Part shown: positions 9,012 to 16,738 of the stretch, piece after piece
Position numbering within the stretch: position 1 is the first letter of the stretch
Layout of the letters: every line of letters starts with the position of its first letter
Assembly: GCF_001544835.2 (NCBI RefSeq)
Contig: NZ_FCNX02000019.1
Span: 1-64,000, forward strand
Direction: 5' to 3'
Length of the DNA stretch: 64,000 nt
DNA from: Caballeronia fortuita
Lineage (GTDB): Bacteria > Pseudomonadota > Gammaproteobacteria > Burkholderiales > Burkholderiaceae
Notes under the pieces: model-generated
Told to the model about the DNA's origin: nothing
The model's database searches: none
The model's input: the letters and a program-made list of their open reading frames with translations, nothing else
Translations under genes and position numbers: made by a program

Positions 9012-9857
9012 ATGAACGACACACGTCCCGATCCGAACGCCGCGCCGGACGAACTCGGTGACTTGCTGCGCTATTGGCGCGACGTGCGCGGCATGAGTCA
9101 ACTCGATCTGTCGCTGGAGGCGGGCGTGTCGCAACGGCAGATCAGCTTCATCGAAAGCGGGCGCAGCGTGCCGGGCAGAGACACGCTGTTGACGCTCGCG
9201 CAAACGCTGGAAGTGCCGCTGCGCGAGCGCAACGCGCTCTTGCTCGCCGCGGGCTATGCGCCGGTGTATTCGGAGGCGCCGTGGAATGCGCAGGAGATGC
9301 ACGGCGTGATCCGCGCACTAGAACGCGTCGTGCGCCAGCATGAACCGTTTCCCGCGATCGTGATGGATCGTCACTGGAACGTGCTGATGACCAACGATGC
9401 CGCGCCGCGCTTCTTCGGCTGCTTCATCGACATGGCAGCGCGCCAGGGCCCGCGCAATATGCTGCATCTGATCTTCGATCCGCAAGGCATGCGTCCATTC
9501 GTCGACGACTGGGACACCGTTTCGCGCAATCTGCTGCAACGCGTGTATCACGAGTCGGTGGGGCACGCGGTCGATGCCGGCACGCGGCGTCTGCTCGACG
9601 AACTGCTCGCCTACGAAGACGTGCCGCGTGACTGGAAGACGCATCACGGAGCGCGGACGACGCCGACGATGCCCGTCATTCCCATCGGCTTCGTCAGCGG
9701 TGGCGTCGTGCTCCGCTATTTCTCGATGGTGACGACCGTGGGCGCGCCGCGCAACGTCGCGGCGCAGGAGCTACGCCTCGAATGCATGTTCCCCGCCGAC
9801 GATGAAACCGAAGCACGCCATCGGCAACTGCTTGCCGCGCATGAGAAGCATCGCTGA
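9012..9857 (+). CDS. XRE-family regulator with MmyB-like ligand-binding domain
   Basis: A 281-residue cytoplasmic regulator. An N-terminal helix-turn-helix (residues about 15-70, with MSQLDLSLEAGVSQRQISF) is followed by the conserved segment after AAGYAPVYSE and a PAS-like MmyB domain (PAIVMDRHWNVLMTND near 115-130). Family members bind hydrophobic ligands such as fatty acids and control neighbouring oxidoreductases. The co-oriented AhpD-fold gene just upstream is a plausible partner. Its own operator was not identified. Confidence 0.88.
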   Translation: MNDTRPDPNAAPDELGDLLRYWRDVRGMSQLDLSLEAGVSQRQISFIESGRSVPGRDTLLTLAQTLEVPLRERNALLLAAGYAPVYSEAPWNAQEMHGVIRALERVVRQHEPFPAIVMDRHWNVLMTNDAAPRFFGCFIDMAARQGPRNMLHLIFDPQGMRPFVDDWDTVSRNLLQRVYHESVGHAVDAGTRRLLDELLAYEDVPRDWKTHHGARTTPTMPVIPIGFVSGGVVLRYFSMVTTVGAPRNVAAQELRLECMFPADDETEARHRQLLAAHEKHR

Positions 9858-10022
9858 TACGTCATATCAAACGCGTCCGGAAAAGCTCATTCAAAACTAA
9901 TTCGCTAGACTTAATCTGCTTCACATCAGCGATGCATGTAAAGCGATCAACGAACGTCATGCGCGCTGCGTCAGCGGCAGAGCGGCCCGCACTGCCGCCG
10001 TCTTCGAGACAAGGAGCCCATC

Positions 10023-10181
10023 ATGTTCGCACTGCTTTCACACCTTCTCGCCAAGCTCGTTTCCCGCAGCGACGTGCCTTCGCACAGCGCGTATCTTGCT
10101 TCGTCGAGCGATCTTGCCGATCTCGAACGCCGCATGCGTCAGGCAGAGGAAGACGACCGCGCGTACAGACTGTCGCTTTGA
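10023..10181 (+). CDS. DUF3563 miniprotein
   Basis: A 52-residue protein from the ATG at 10023, with a strong site (ACAAGGAG) upstream. Its middle, YLASSSDLADLERRMRQ, is the signature of the DUF3563 family common in Burkholderiaceae. It starts with an amphipathic helix and is very acidic near the end. Function unknown in the family. It converges with the thioredoxin-like gene, whose stop codon lies 4 bases away. Confidence 0.85.
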   Translation: MFALLSHLLAKLVSRSDVPSHSAYLASSSDLADLERRMRQAEEDDRAYRLSL

Positions 10182-10185
10182 GATG

Positions 10186-10698
10186 TCATTGCGGTGCGGC
10201 GCCGTGCAAGCGGCGCGCGTCGAGTTCCTTGACGGCGGGGAAGACCTCGTCGTCCCACGAATCGAGGCCGTATTTGCGCAGCACGAGATTGTGCGCGACG
10301 AAGACTTCGAACATCGGCGTGCCCGGGCGCATGCGCTGCGCCTTTTGATTATCCTGCGCAAGCCATTGAAGCTCGCGAGGATAATCGTCCGCCGTTTCCT
10401 CGCTCTTGATCGACGCGCGTTCGACGATATGAAGCTGCGCGCCCGGATGCGTGCTCGCCCACGCATTGAAACGCGCCTCGCCAGCGACGGGGCCTTTCCA
10501 GCGCGCGCAGTACTTGCAGTCGCGAGCCGAATGCACGACCACTTCGATGATCTGTCCATCGGCTACCGTCGTCTGTCCGATCGACTGAACCGCGCCATGC
10601 ACGTCGCCGGCAAAGCGGACGCTGACGAATATCACCGCCGCCACGGACAGCAGCAACGCGGACATCCATCTGACAGTCACGCTCATTGCATTGCGCAT
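10186..10698 (-). CDS. Membrane-anchored thioredoxin-like protein with CxxC motif
   Basis: A 170-residue protein. The ATG at 10698 follows GGCGAGG. Residues 10-30 form a hydrophobic signal anchor, then a thioredoxin-like region begins IIEVVVHSARDCKYCARW, giving Cys61-Lys-Tyr-Cys64. The rest (FEVFVAHNLVLRKYG) fits the fold loosely. It should sit in the periplasm and act as a thiol-disulfide protein; no specific partner is evident. The stop of the preceding glycosyltransferase gene is 38 bases upstream on the same strand, so they may share a transcript. Confidence 0.75.
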   Translation of the reverse strand: MRNAMSVTVRWMSALLLSVAAVIFVSVRFAGDVHGAVQSIGQTTVADGQIIEVVVHSARDCKYCARWKGPVAGEARFNAWASTHPGAQLHIVERASIKSEETADDYPRELQWLAQDNQKAQRMRPGTPMFEVFVAHNLVLRKYGLDSWDDEVFPAVKELDARRLHGAAPQ

Positions 10699-10736
10699 GA
10701 TGACCTCGCCTGGCCGGCACGCCGGCCTCAATCCGC

Positions 10737-11972
10737 TCAATTTGCCTCGCGCCGGGTCGCCACCCATGGTTTGCGCTCTTCGAGACATACCATGCCTTCG
10801 TACAGTTCGATGTAGGCGTGGATCATCGTATCGAGGCTGAATTTTCGCGCATGCTGGCGCAGCCGGTCGTTCGTCGATGGATCGTCGAGCAGCGACGCGG
10901 CCTCGTGAATCTTGCCGATCAACGTCTCGGGTTGAGCGACATCGAATAACAGCTTCGAACGCGGTTCGATGATCTCGGGAATGCCGCCCATGTTCGAGCC
11001 CACGACGGGCACGCCATGCGAGTAGGCCTCGAGCACCACGAGCCCGAACGGTTCGTTCCAGACGGACGGCACCACTAGAATGTCGATGCTGTTCAGGAAC
11101 GCCGACGGATCGACGCGTCCGAGGAAACTGACGCGCGGGTCCGCGTATTTCGTCTTGAGCGAGTCGACGTAGTCTTGATCGCCGGTGCCGCCAATGGCCA
11201 GCGTCCAGTCGAGCGTCTGGTCTGCGAACAACTGGTCGAGCAGCAATTCGAGACCTTTTTCGGGCAGGACGCGCCCCAGCATGCCGAGCCGCAAAGGCGC
11301 GTTGTCCGCTTGCGGCGCACGCGCCACGCTCGCGGAATCCTTGGTCTGATAGCAGTTGTGGATGACGGTCGTTTTCGCCGCGCGCGAGAAGAACCCGCTC
11401 TCGACGTGCTTTTGCAGCACGAAATCGCTCACGCCGACCGCGACGTTGACCTGCGCCGATGCGATCTGCTTCGGCTTCGCGTACAGCGAGCACACGCCGC
11501 ACTGGCTCGCGCAGGGCTTGCCGCCGCTCAACATGCTCGCCGTCGGGCACAGCAGATAGTAGTCGTGGATGGTGTGTACGATAGGCACGCCCGCGTTGTT
11601 CGCGACGCGCCATGCATCGACGGACAGGCAGGAGAGATTCGCCGTATGAACGATGTCCGGCTTCTCGCGCTCGATGATCTCGGCGAGCTTGCGCGACATC
11701 GACGTGTTGCGCACGTCGATGGCGTGCCAGATCAGCTTGGCGACGCGCGAGTGCTCGCCGGGCGCATGAGGCCAGTAGAGATTGGTCGAACGCAGGCGAT
11801 AGACCTTCGCGCCATTGACCTCTTCGCTGCGGTCGTCGCCGCTGCCGGTCGCGCAGACCACGCAGACCTCGAGGCCCGCCTTCATCAAGCCGTCGGCGAG
11901 CAGTCGCGTCGCGACTTCGGCGCCGCCGACTTCGTCCGGGAAATATAAGGTGTTCGCGATCAGTACTTTCAC
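10737..11972 (-). CDS. GT4-family glycosyltransferase, copy 1
   Basis: A 411-residue GT-B glycosyltransferase. The N-terminal Rossmann half has the GGAEV motif of nucleotide-sugar GT4 enzymes (residues 16-20) and a Cys cluster (CASQCGVC) typical of the subgroup with HDYYLLCP. The C-terminal half carries the donor site EPFGLVVLEAYSHGVPVVGS (EX7E). It would transfer a sugar from a nucleotide donor to a lipid or glycan at the cytoplasmic face. A close paralogue lies upstream in the same orientation (12401-13624), suggesting tandem duplication. No polymerase or flippase lies nearby, so the glycan is unknown. Confidence 0.93.
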   Translation of the reverse strand: MKVLIANTLYFPDEVGGAEVATRLLADGLMKAGLEVCVVCATGSGDDRSEEVNGAKVYRLRSTNLYWPHAPGEHSRVAKLIWHAIDVRNTSMSRKLAEIIEREKPDIVHTANLSCLSVDAWRVANNAGVPIVHTIHDYYLLCPTASMLSGGKPCASQCGVCSLYAKPKQIASAQVNVAVGVSDFVLQKHVESGFFSRAAKTTVIHNCYQTKDSASVARAPQADNAPLRLGMLGRVLPEKGLELLLDQLFADQTLDWTLAIGGTGDQDYVDSLKTKYADPRVSFLGRVDPSAFLNSIDILVVPSVWNEPFGLVVLEAYSHGVPVVGSNMGGIPEIIEPRSKLLFDVAQPETLIGKIHEAASLLDDPSTNDRLRQHARKFSLDTMIHAYIELYEGMVCLEERKPWVATRREAN

Positions 11973-12400
11973 GGCGTATGGAAAAGATGCGGATCAATAC
12001 GGGCCGGCGACCTGGCGATGTGAAGGACTTCGCGCGCGCTGCACTCTGATGAGCGCCTGCCGAGGATGTGACGGGTCGTGTGTCCCTTCATGTGTCACGG
12101 CTCCGGTATTGCAGCTATGAGCTGATGGCTGTCAGTTGGCGCCGCGTCATCCCGGTGCGATCGACGGCACGATGGATATCGCGCGCGACCGGCCGGGCTG
12201 ATCGTTGATCCTGCAAGCAGTGCGGCCCAGTTTACCCCAATGATGCAAGGGGTATGGCGTTTTTTCGGTTTGCGTGCTTCCTACATACTTTCCGGCTTCC
12301 TTATGAATCGATAGTCGAACTGTGCGGCGATTGAAAGTCTTTTATTCCCTCTCCCGATCATTTTTATGCGCGATGCCGGTAAGAATGATGGGACCGGAAT
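11973..12400. other. 428-base spacer between duplicated glycosyltransferase genes
   Basis: No coding sequence is convincing on either strand. The stretch around 12230-12360 is less GC-rich than the genes and may hold the promoter of copy 1, but no clear -35/-10 pair was identified. A weak 6-bp inverted repeat (TACCCC/GGGGTA, near 12233-12254) is followed by a T run on the plus strand, pointing away from both genes. Confidence 0.6.
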
Positions 12401-13624
12401 TCATGGACATACGACACGCGGGACAGCTTGTTCCGCGAGCACGCTTTCGTACAACGCGCGATAAGAATCGACCATGGCGTCGATGCTGAAACGCCTCGCG
12501 TACTCGCGGAAACGATCGTGCACGCCCGGGTCTTCGAGCAGCGCGACCGCTTCGTGCAGCTTGCCGATGACAGTCGAAGGGCGCGCCATGTCGAACACCA
12601 GATTCGTGCGCGGCTCGATGACCTCGGGAATGCCACCCGTGTTTGCACCAACGACCGGCACGCCGTGCGAATACGCTTCGACTGTGACCCGTCCGAACGG
12701 TTCATTCCAGATCGACGGCACAACGAGAATGTCGATGCTGTCGTAGAAGTCGTCGGACTTCACACGGCCGAGATACTCGATGCGCGGATCGTCGTACGTC
12801 GACTTCAGGTTCTGCAGGTAATCGGCATCGGCATGACCGCCGACCGCGAGCGTCCATTGCAGCGTGTCGTCGGCGAGGAGTTGTTCGAGCAGCAGCTCCA
12901 GGCCCTTCTCGCGCGAAACGCGCCCGAGCACGCCTAGCCGTACCGGGCCACCTTGATATCGGCGGGTGCGTTGCGGCACGCCCGACGCTTCGAGCGATTC
13001 GCACGCGTTATAGATCACCGCCGTGCGCGCCGCGCGCGAAAAGTACCCGCTTTCAAGATGCTTTTGCAGCACGAAGCGGCTCACGCCGACAGCCGCCGCG
13101 ACGCGCGCCGACGCCACGCGCTTCGGCTGCGCATACAGCGAGCAGACGCCGCATTGCCGCTGGCATGGCTTCGAGTGGGAGAACATGATCGCGGTCGGGC
13201 ACATCAGATAGTAGTCGCGCGCCGTGTGCACGATCGGCACGCTGGCATTGCGCGCGAGGCGCCAGATATCGACGGACAGGCACGAGAGATTGCTCGTGCT
13301 GATCACATCCGGCTTTTCACGCGCGATGATGCTCGCGAGCTTGCGCGACATGATGACGTTATAGACGTCGATGGCATGCCAGATGAGCTTCGCAACGCGG
13401 CCGTGCTTCTCGCGCACGTGCGGCCAGTAGAGATTGACCGAGCGCAGCCGGTACACCTTCACGCCGTTCACGTTGTCCACGTGATCGACGCCCGTGCCCG
13501 TCGCGCAGACCACGCAGACTTCGATACCCGCCTTGACCAGACCTTCGGCGAGCAGTCGCGTCGATACTTCAGCTCCTCCGGGTTCGTCCGGAAAGTAGAG
13601 TGTATTTACGATCAGTATCTTCAC
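12401..13624 (-). CDS. GT4-family glycosyltransferase, copy 2
   Basis: A 407-residue paralogue of the enzyme at 10737-11972. It keeps the same order of landmarks: MKILIVNTLYFPDEPGGAEV at the start, the Cys cluster CQRQCGVC, and the donor motif EPFGRVTVEAYSHGVPVVGA. The two proteins align along their whole length without large gaps, but the segment after the Cys cluster (near residues 205-225) and the C-terminal tails differ, as expected for diverged acceptor specificity. Likely to act in the same polysaccharide or glycolipid pathway. Confidence 0.93.
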   Translation of the reverse strand: MKILIVNTLYFPDEPGGAEVSTRLLAEGLVKAGIEVCVVCATGTGVDHVDNVNGVKVYRLRSVNLYWPHVREKHGRVAKLIWHAIDVYNVIMSRKLASIIAREKPDVISTSNLSCLSVDIWRLARNASVPIVHTARDYYLMCPTAIMFSHSKPCQRQCGVCSLYAQPKRVASARVAAAVGVSRFVLQKHLESGYFSRAARTAVIYNACESLEASGVPQRTRRYQGGPVRLGVLGRVSREKGLELLLEQLLADDTLQWTLAVGGHADADYLQNLKSTYDDPRIEYLGRVKSDDFYDSIDILVVPSIWNEPFGRVTVEAYSHGVPVVGANTGGIPEVIEPRTNLVFDMARPSTVIGKLHEAVALLEDPGVHDRFREYARRFSIDAMVDSYRALYESVLAEQAVPRVVCP

Positions 13625-14043
13625 GACGTCGAAGTCCCCTTGAAAAGGCCCGATGCAGAAGCACTGCGGAGCCAGATGCCTTCAGGGTTCGACGATCGAG
13701 GACACGAAAGAAAAACCCCGGGAAAACAGCCAGAAATTGGAATCATCATACTCGTCGGTGCGCTGACGCCGCGTTGTGGTTATGGAGGGCGTAGTGCTTC
13801 ACGAAACATCGCCGGGCCGTGCCTGTCTCTGCCATGACAGAGACTTGCGCGAGCGCATCACGGCTCGACTGCGATGCGGAAAACATAACAGCTTGCGCAC
13901 CGGCGTTCAATGTGGTGCCGAACATAGACGCCGATCACGTTTCGTGTGGAGCGAGCAGAGGGCAGCGCGGCGAGCGCATGCGGGATGAATCACAGAGGCG
14001 GACATCGAACGCCGCGGCTTGCACCGCGGCGTTCGCATTCCCG
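13625..14043. other. 419-base spacer upstream of glycosyltransferase copy 2
   Basis: This presumably carries the promoter of the minus-strand glycosyltransferase. Short open frames on the plus strand here have no ribosome site or family resemblance. A 7-bp inverted repeat (GTCTCTG/CAGAGAC, 13825-13844) is visible. A stronger repeat at 14006-14035 is listed separately. Confidence 0.6.
14006..14035 (-). terminator. Inverted repeat after the duplicated-domain lipoprotein gene
   Basis: A perfect 12-bp stem (CGAACGCCGCGG at 14006-14017 with CCGCGGCGTTCG at 14024-14035) and a 6-base loop lies 8 bases beyond the stop codon of the minus-strand gene. There is no T tract after it, so its role as a terminator is a guess from position. 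Confidence 0.5.
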
Positions 14044-15252
14044 TTATTGAGGCTCGTACCACGAGTAGGTCGGCAGCGTGGTCAACGGCGTGCCGATCTG
14101 AAACGTGATGTCCCGCAGCGAGGTCAGCGGGATATTGCGCGGATCGCCGGTGTAGCGCCGGACGTCGCCGTTATCGTTGATATAGACCACGATGTTGCCC
14201 GTGATCCCCGCGACATTCGTGCTGGAGAGCGGCTGGCCCCAGATATCGAATACCTGGCCGAGCGTGAAGTTCTTGATGTTCGGCGTTTCGATATGAACAA
14301 TGCCGGTGTTGTCGTGCGTATGCGTTTCATAGTTGCACTGCGGCAGGATGCCGACGTTCTTCGGGAACGCGAGCCATTGCCCGTCCTTGAAGATCGCGAC
14401 ATGCGAGTGCACGTGGAACGTTTCGGCCATGCCCGCCGCGCAGATCAGGCCGTCCACGTTGGCGCCCGTGCCGCCCGTCGCCGTATTGCCGTCCGCCCAG
14501 TACGACGTGCCGACGACGCCGCCATAGCTGAGCGTCGTGACCGTCGACGTGAACGGCGGCGGATCGGTCCATGCGTAGGTTGCGATCTGCGCCGGCGGCG
14601 TGCCGACGACGAGCGTCACTTCGCCCTTCTGCGGCAGCACGAGGCTCGCGAGATCGCCGGTGTATTTGGAAAGCGTGCCGCCCGTGTTGACCCATGCGGT
14701 CACATTGCCGGCAAGTCCCGCCACGTTGGTCGTGCTGAGCGGCTGGCCCCAGACGGAGAAGAACTGGCCGAGCGTGTATGACGCGTTCGACGTGACGTCC
14801 ATGCGGATCTTGCCCGACGCATCGACCGTGTGGACCGGATAGACGCAGCCCGTCTGCTTCGCCATGGTCGGCGCGACCGTGCCGATGTTCGTCGGCAACG
14901 TGAGCTGCTTGCCGTTCTGATAGATCGACAGATGCGCGTAGCTGTACTTGTTGCCCGCGACCGCGCAGTTGAGATTGCTGACCGCCTGGCCGGTGCCGCC
15001 GGTCGCTGTCGAACCGTCGCTCCATTGCGAGGCGCCGACCGTCGTGCCGTCGACGAGCGCGGTCGCGGCGGCGAGCGTCGGCGTGGCGGCCGTCGGCGTC
15101 GTGCTGCCGCCGGTATTGCCCGAGTTCGTGGGCGAACTCGAATCGTTGCCCGAACTGCCGCCACCGCCGCCGCACGCGGCGAGCGTTGCCAATGCTGCCG
15201 CCGTCGCTGCGCCGGTCATCCAGCGAGCATAAGTATGTTTCTCTTTCAGCAT
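14044..15252 (-). CDS. Lipoprotein with duplicated His-containing beta domain
   Basis: A 402-residue protein. The ATG at 15252 has GGAG eight bases upstream and gives a lipoprotein signal with Cys27 (LAAC), then a Gly/Ser/Thr-rich spacer to about residue 65. Two tandem domains of about 150 residues share the pattern YWADGNTATGGTGANV ... FTLGQVFDIWGQPLSSTNVAG ... YTGD. The second keeps a histidine-rich arrangement (HVHSH and HTHD) that looks metal-binding; the first retains only single histidines at those places. The family is seen as an uncharacterised secreted domain in other bacteria. Probably an outer-membrane or periplasmic metal-associated protein. A hairpin follows the stop codon. Confidence 0.78.
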   Translation of the reverse strand: MLKEKHTYARWMTGAATAAALATLAACGGGGGSSGNDSSSPTNSGNTGGSTTPTAATPTLAAATALVDGTTVGASQWSDGSTATGGTGQAVSNLNCAVAGNKYSYAHLSIYQNGKQLTLPTNIGTVAPTMAKQTGCVYPVHTVDASGKIRMDVTSNASYTLGQFFSVWGQPLSTTNVAGLAGNVTAWVNTGGTLSKYTGDLASLVLPQKGEVTLVVGTPPAQIATYAWTDPPPFTSTVTTLSYGGVVGTSYWADGNTATGGTGANVDGLICAAGMAETFHVHSHVAIFKDGQWLAFPKNVGILPQCNYETHTHDNTGIVHIETPNIKNFTLGQVFDIWGQPLSSTNVAGITGNIVVYINDNGDVRRYTGDPRNIPLTSLRDITFQIGTPLTTLPTYSWYEPQ

Positions 15253-15780
15253 GTGTCGACTCCGCCCCTTGAAGGATTTCTGTAGGTGTTGCGGGTTGCA
15301 CTGCGGGCGCATGCGCGATGCATGCGTGGCGTGCATCCGGCATCTGAAGCATCGCGAGCGGCTCTCGACGCAATTGAAAACGTTTGCTCGTGGAGACGGT
15401 CCGATACGATTGACGCAAATGTTGACGCCTGCCGCCGCGGCATCCGGGCGATTGACCGAATGCCGATGGAGTTCGGCGACTTTTCTAAAGGGAGAAACCG
15501 GTCCGGTTTATTTGATTCACCGGCCAGAGGCAATGTAGCTTCGAAGCGTCGTGGTCGCAAGAAGAACTACTTTTAGACACGTGTTCGTTTATCGCAACTT
15601 TAAAGTGTGTGCGTTCGCGTACATACGGACAGTGAGCGACTAAGCGGAAAATCAGGGTCTTGATCGACATGTCGTCCGAAAAAATTCAATCGCCTCGATA
15701 ATCGGCGGCACGCTTCGTGCCCAGCGGGATAAAGGCGGATGGGGTTTCGTCTGACGTAAGGAAATACTGGAGGCGAGTGA
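15253..15780. other. 528-base divergent intergenic region with a 15-bp palindrome
   Basis: It separates the minus-strand lipoprotein gene from the plus-strand ATP-grasp gene and presumably holds both promoters. AAACCGG-T-CCGGTTT at 15495-15509 is a perfect dyad. Sequence around 15490-15680 is clearly richer in A/T than the genes. Short open frames in it lack ribosome sites. No RNA gene is recognised. Confidence 0.6.
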
Positions 15781-16638
15781 ATGACGCTCTCGAAGACGCT
15801 GTTTTCCAGCGTACGGGACTGGTTACCCGATAACCTGTATCTGACCATTTGGCACCGTCGCAGAATCGGACGATTTCCGAGGCTGCGAAATCCGATGACG
15901 TTCAATGAAAAAATCCTGCGGCGCTGCCTCGAACCGGACCCGCGTTATGGCGACCTGAGCGACAAGCTGAAAGTGCGCGACTACGTGGCCGACAAGATCG
16001 GCAGCGGATATCTGGTGCCGCTCGTCGCGGAGCCGGGCGCCTTCACGCGCGAAGTTTTCGATGCGCTTCCGCAAGCCTTCGTCATGAAGGCGAATCACGG
16101 CAGCGGCTTCGTGCACGTGGTTCGCGACAAACGCGAAACGTCGTTCGAAAAGCTCGATGCGATGGCGCAACGCTGGCTCACGACCGACTTCTACGCGGTC
16201 GCGCGCGAGCGGCATTACCGCACGATCGAGCGGCGCATTTTCTTCGAACAATTGCTGATCGGCGAGGACGGCAAGATTCCGCCGGACCTGAAGTTCCACG
16301 TCTTCAACAAGCAGTCGGGCGAGCCGAAGATTTTCATTCTCGTCATCACGGACCGCTTCGGCGAGCCGCGCGGCGACATGTACGATGCCGACTGGAATCT
16401 GCTCGATATCGGCATGGGGCATTATCCGCGCAGCCCGGTGCCGGCGCCGCGACCGGCCAATCTGGAGGCGCTGGTGTCGATCGCGCGCACGCTCGCGAGC
16501 GATTTCGGATTCGTGCGCGTCGACCTCTACGATGCAAAAGACACGATTTATTTCGGGGAGCTGACTTTCACGCCGGGCGCGGGCATGTTCGCGCTGCATC
16601 CGGACAAGGTCGACTATGAGTGGGGCAGCCTGATGTAA
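15781..16638 (+). CDS. TupA-like ATP-grasp protein
   Basis: A 285-residue protein opening with a region typical of surface-polysaccharide enzymes (YLTIWHRRRIGRFPRLRNPM, then TFNEKI), then an ATP-grasp core: FVMKANHGSGFVHVV near 100-114 (nucleotide-binding strand and Gly-rich loop), IFFEQLL near 153-159, and DLKFHVFN and FVRVDLYD in the metal-binding half. This matches the TupA-like family, found in teichuronopeptide and capsule loci, where it is thought to join an amino acid to a sugar acid. The start is placed after GGAGGCGAGTG. Upstream glycosyltransferases may belong to the same surface pathway. Confidence 0.85.
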   Translation: MTLSKTLFSSVRDWLPDNLYLTIWHRRRIGRFPRLRNPMTFNEKILRRCLEPDPRYGDLSDKLKVRDYVADKIGSGYLVPLVAEPGAFTREVFDALPQAFVMKANHGSGFVHVVRDKRETSFEKLDAMAQRWLTTDFYAVARERHYRTIERRIFFEQLLIGEDGKIPPDLKFHVFNKQSGEPKIFILVITDRFGEPRGDMYDADWNLLDIGMGHYPRSPVPAPRPANLEALVSIARTLASDFGFVRVDLYDAKDTIYFGELTFTPGAGMFALHPDKVDYEWGSLM

Positions 16639-16669
16639 CGCGTAACGCGTAACGGGTAGCAGGTAACGC
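16635..16669 (+). repeat. Heptamer tandem repeat over a stop codon
   Basis: Five 7-base units in register: GTAACGC, GTAACGC, GTAACGG, GTAGCAG, GTAACGC. The first unit contains the TAA stop codon of the ATP-grasp gene. No function is evident; a slippage-derived array is the simplest reading. Confidence 0.7.
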
Positions 16670-16738
16670 GCATGGCATGCAAAGCGGTTCCGTGCAGTGA
16701 TTGATACTATCGGCTGATATTCACTGCAACGCCCGTCC

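Noticed and set aside
10186..11997. Fusion of glycosyltransferase-region frame with thioredoxin-like protein
   Set aside because: The upstream part is in the wrong frame for the glycosyltransferase and Arg-rich; a ribosome site and ATG at 10698 set the true start.
12233..12254. Intrinsic terminator candidate TACCCC/GGGGTA with T run
   Set aside because: It points along the plus strand, where no gene ends; arms only 6 bp.
13600..13988. Small plus-strand open frames before the lipoprotein gene
   Set aside because: No ribosome sites, no conserved pattern.
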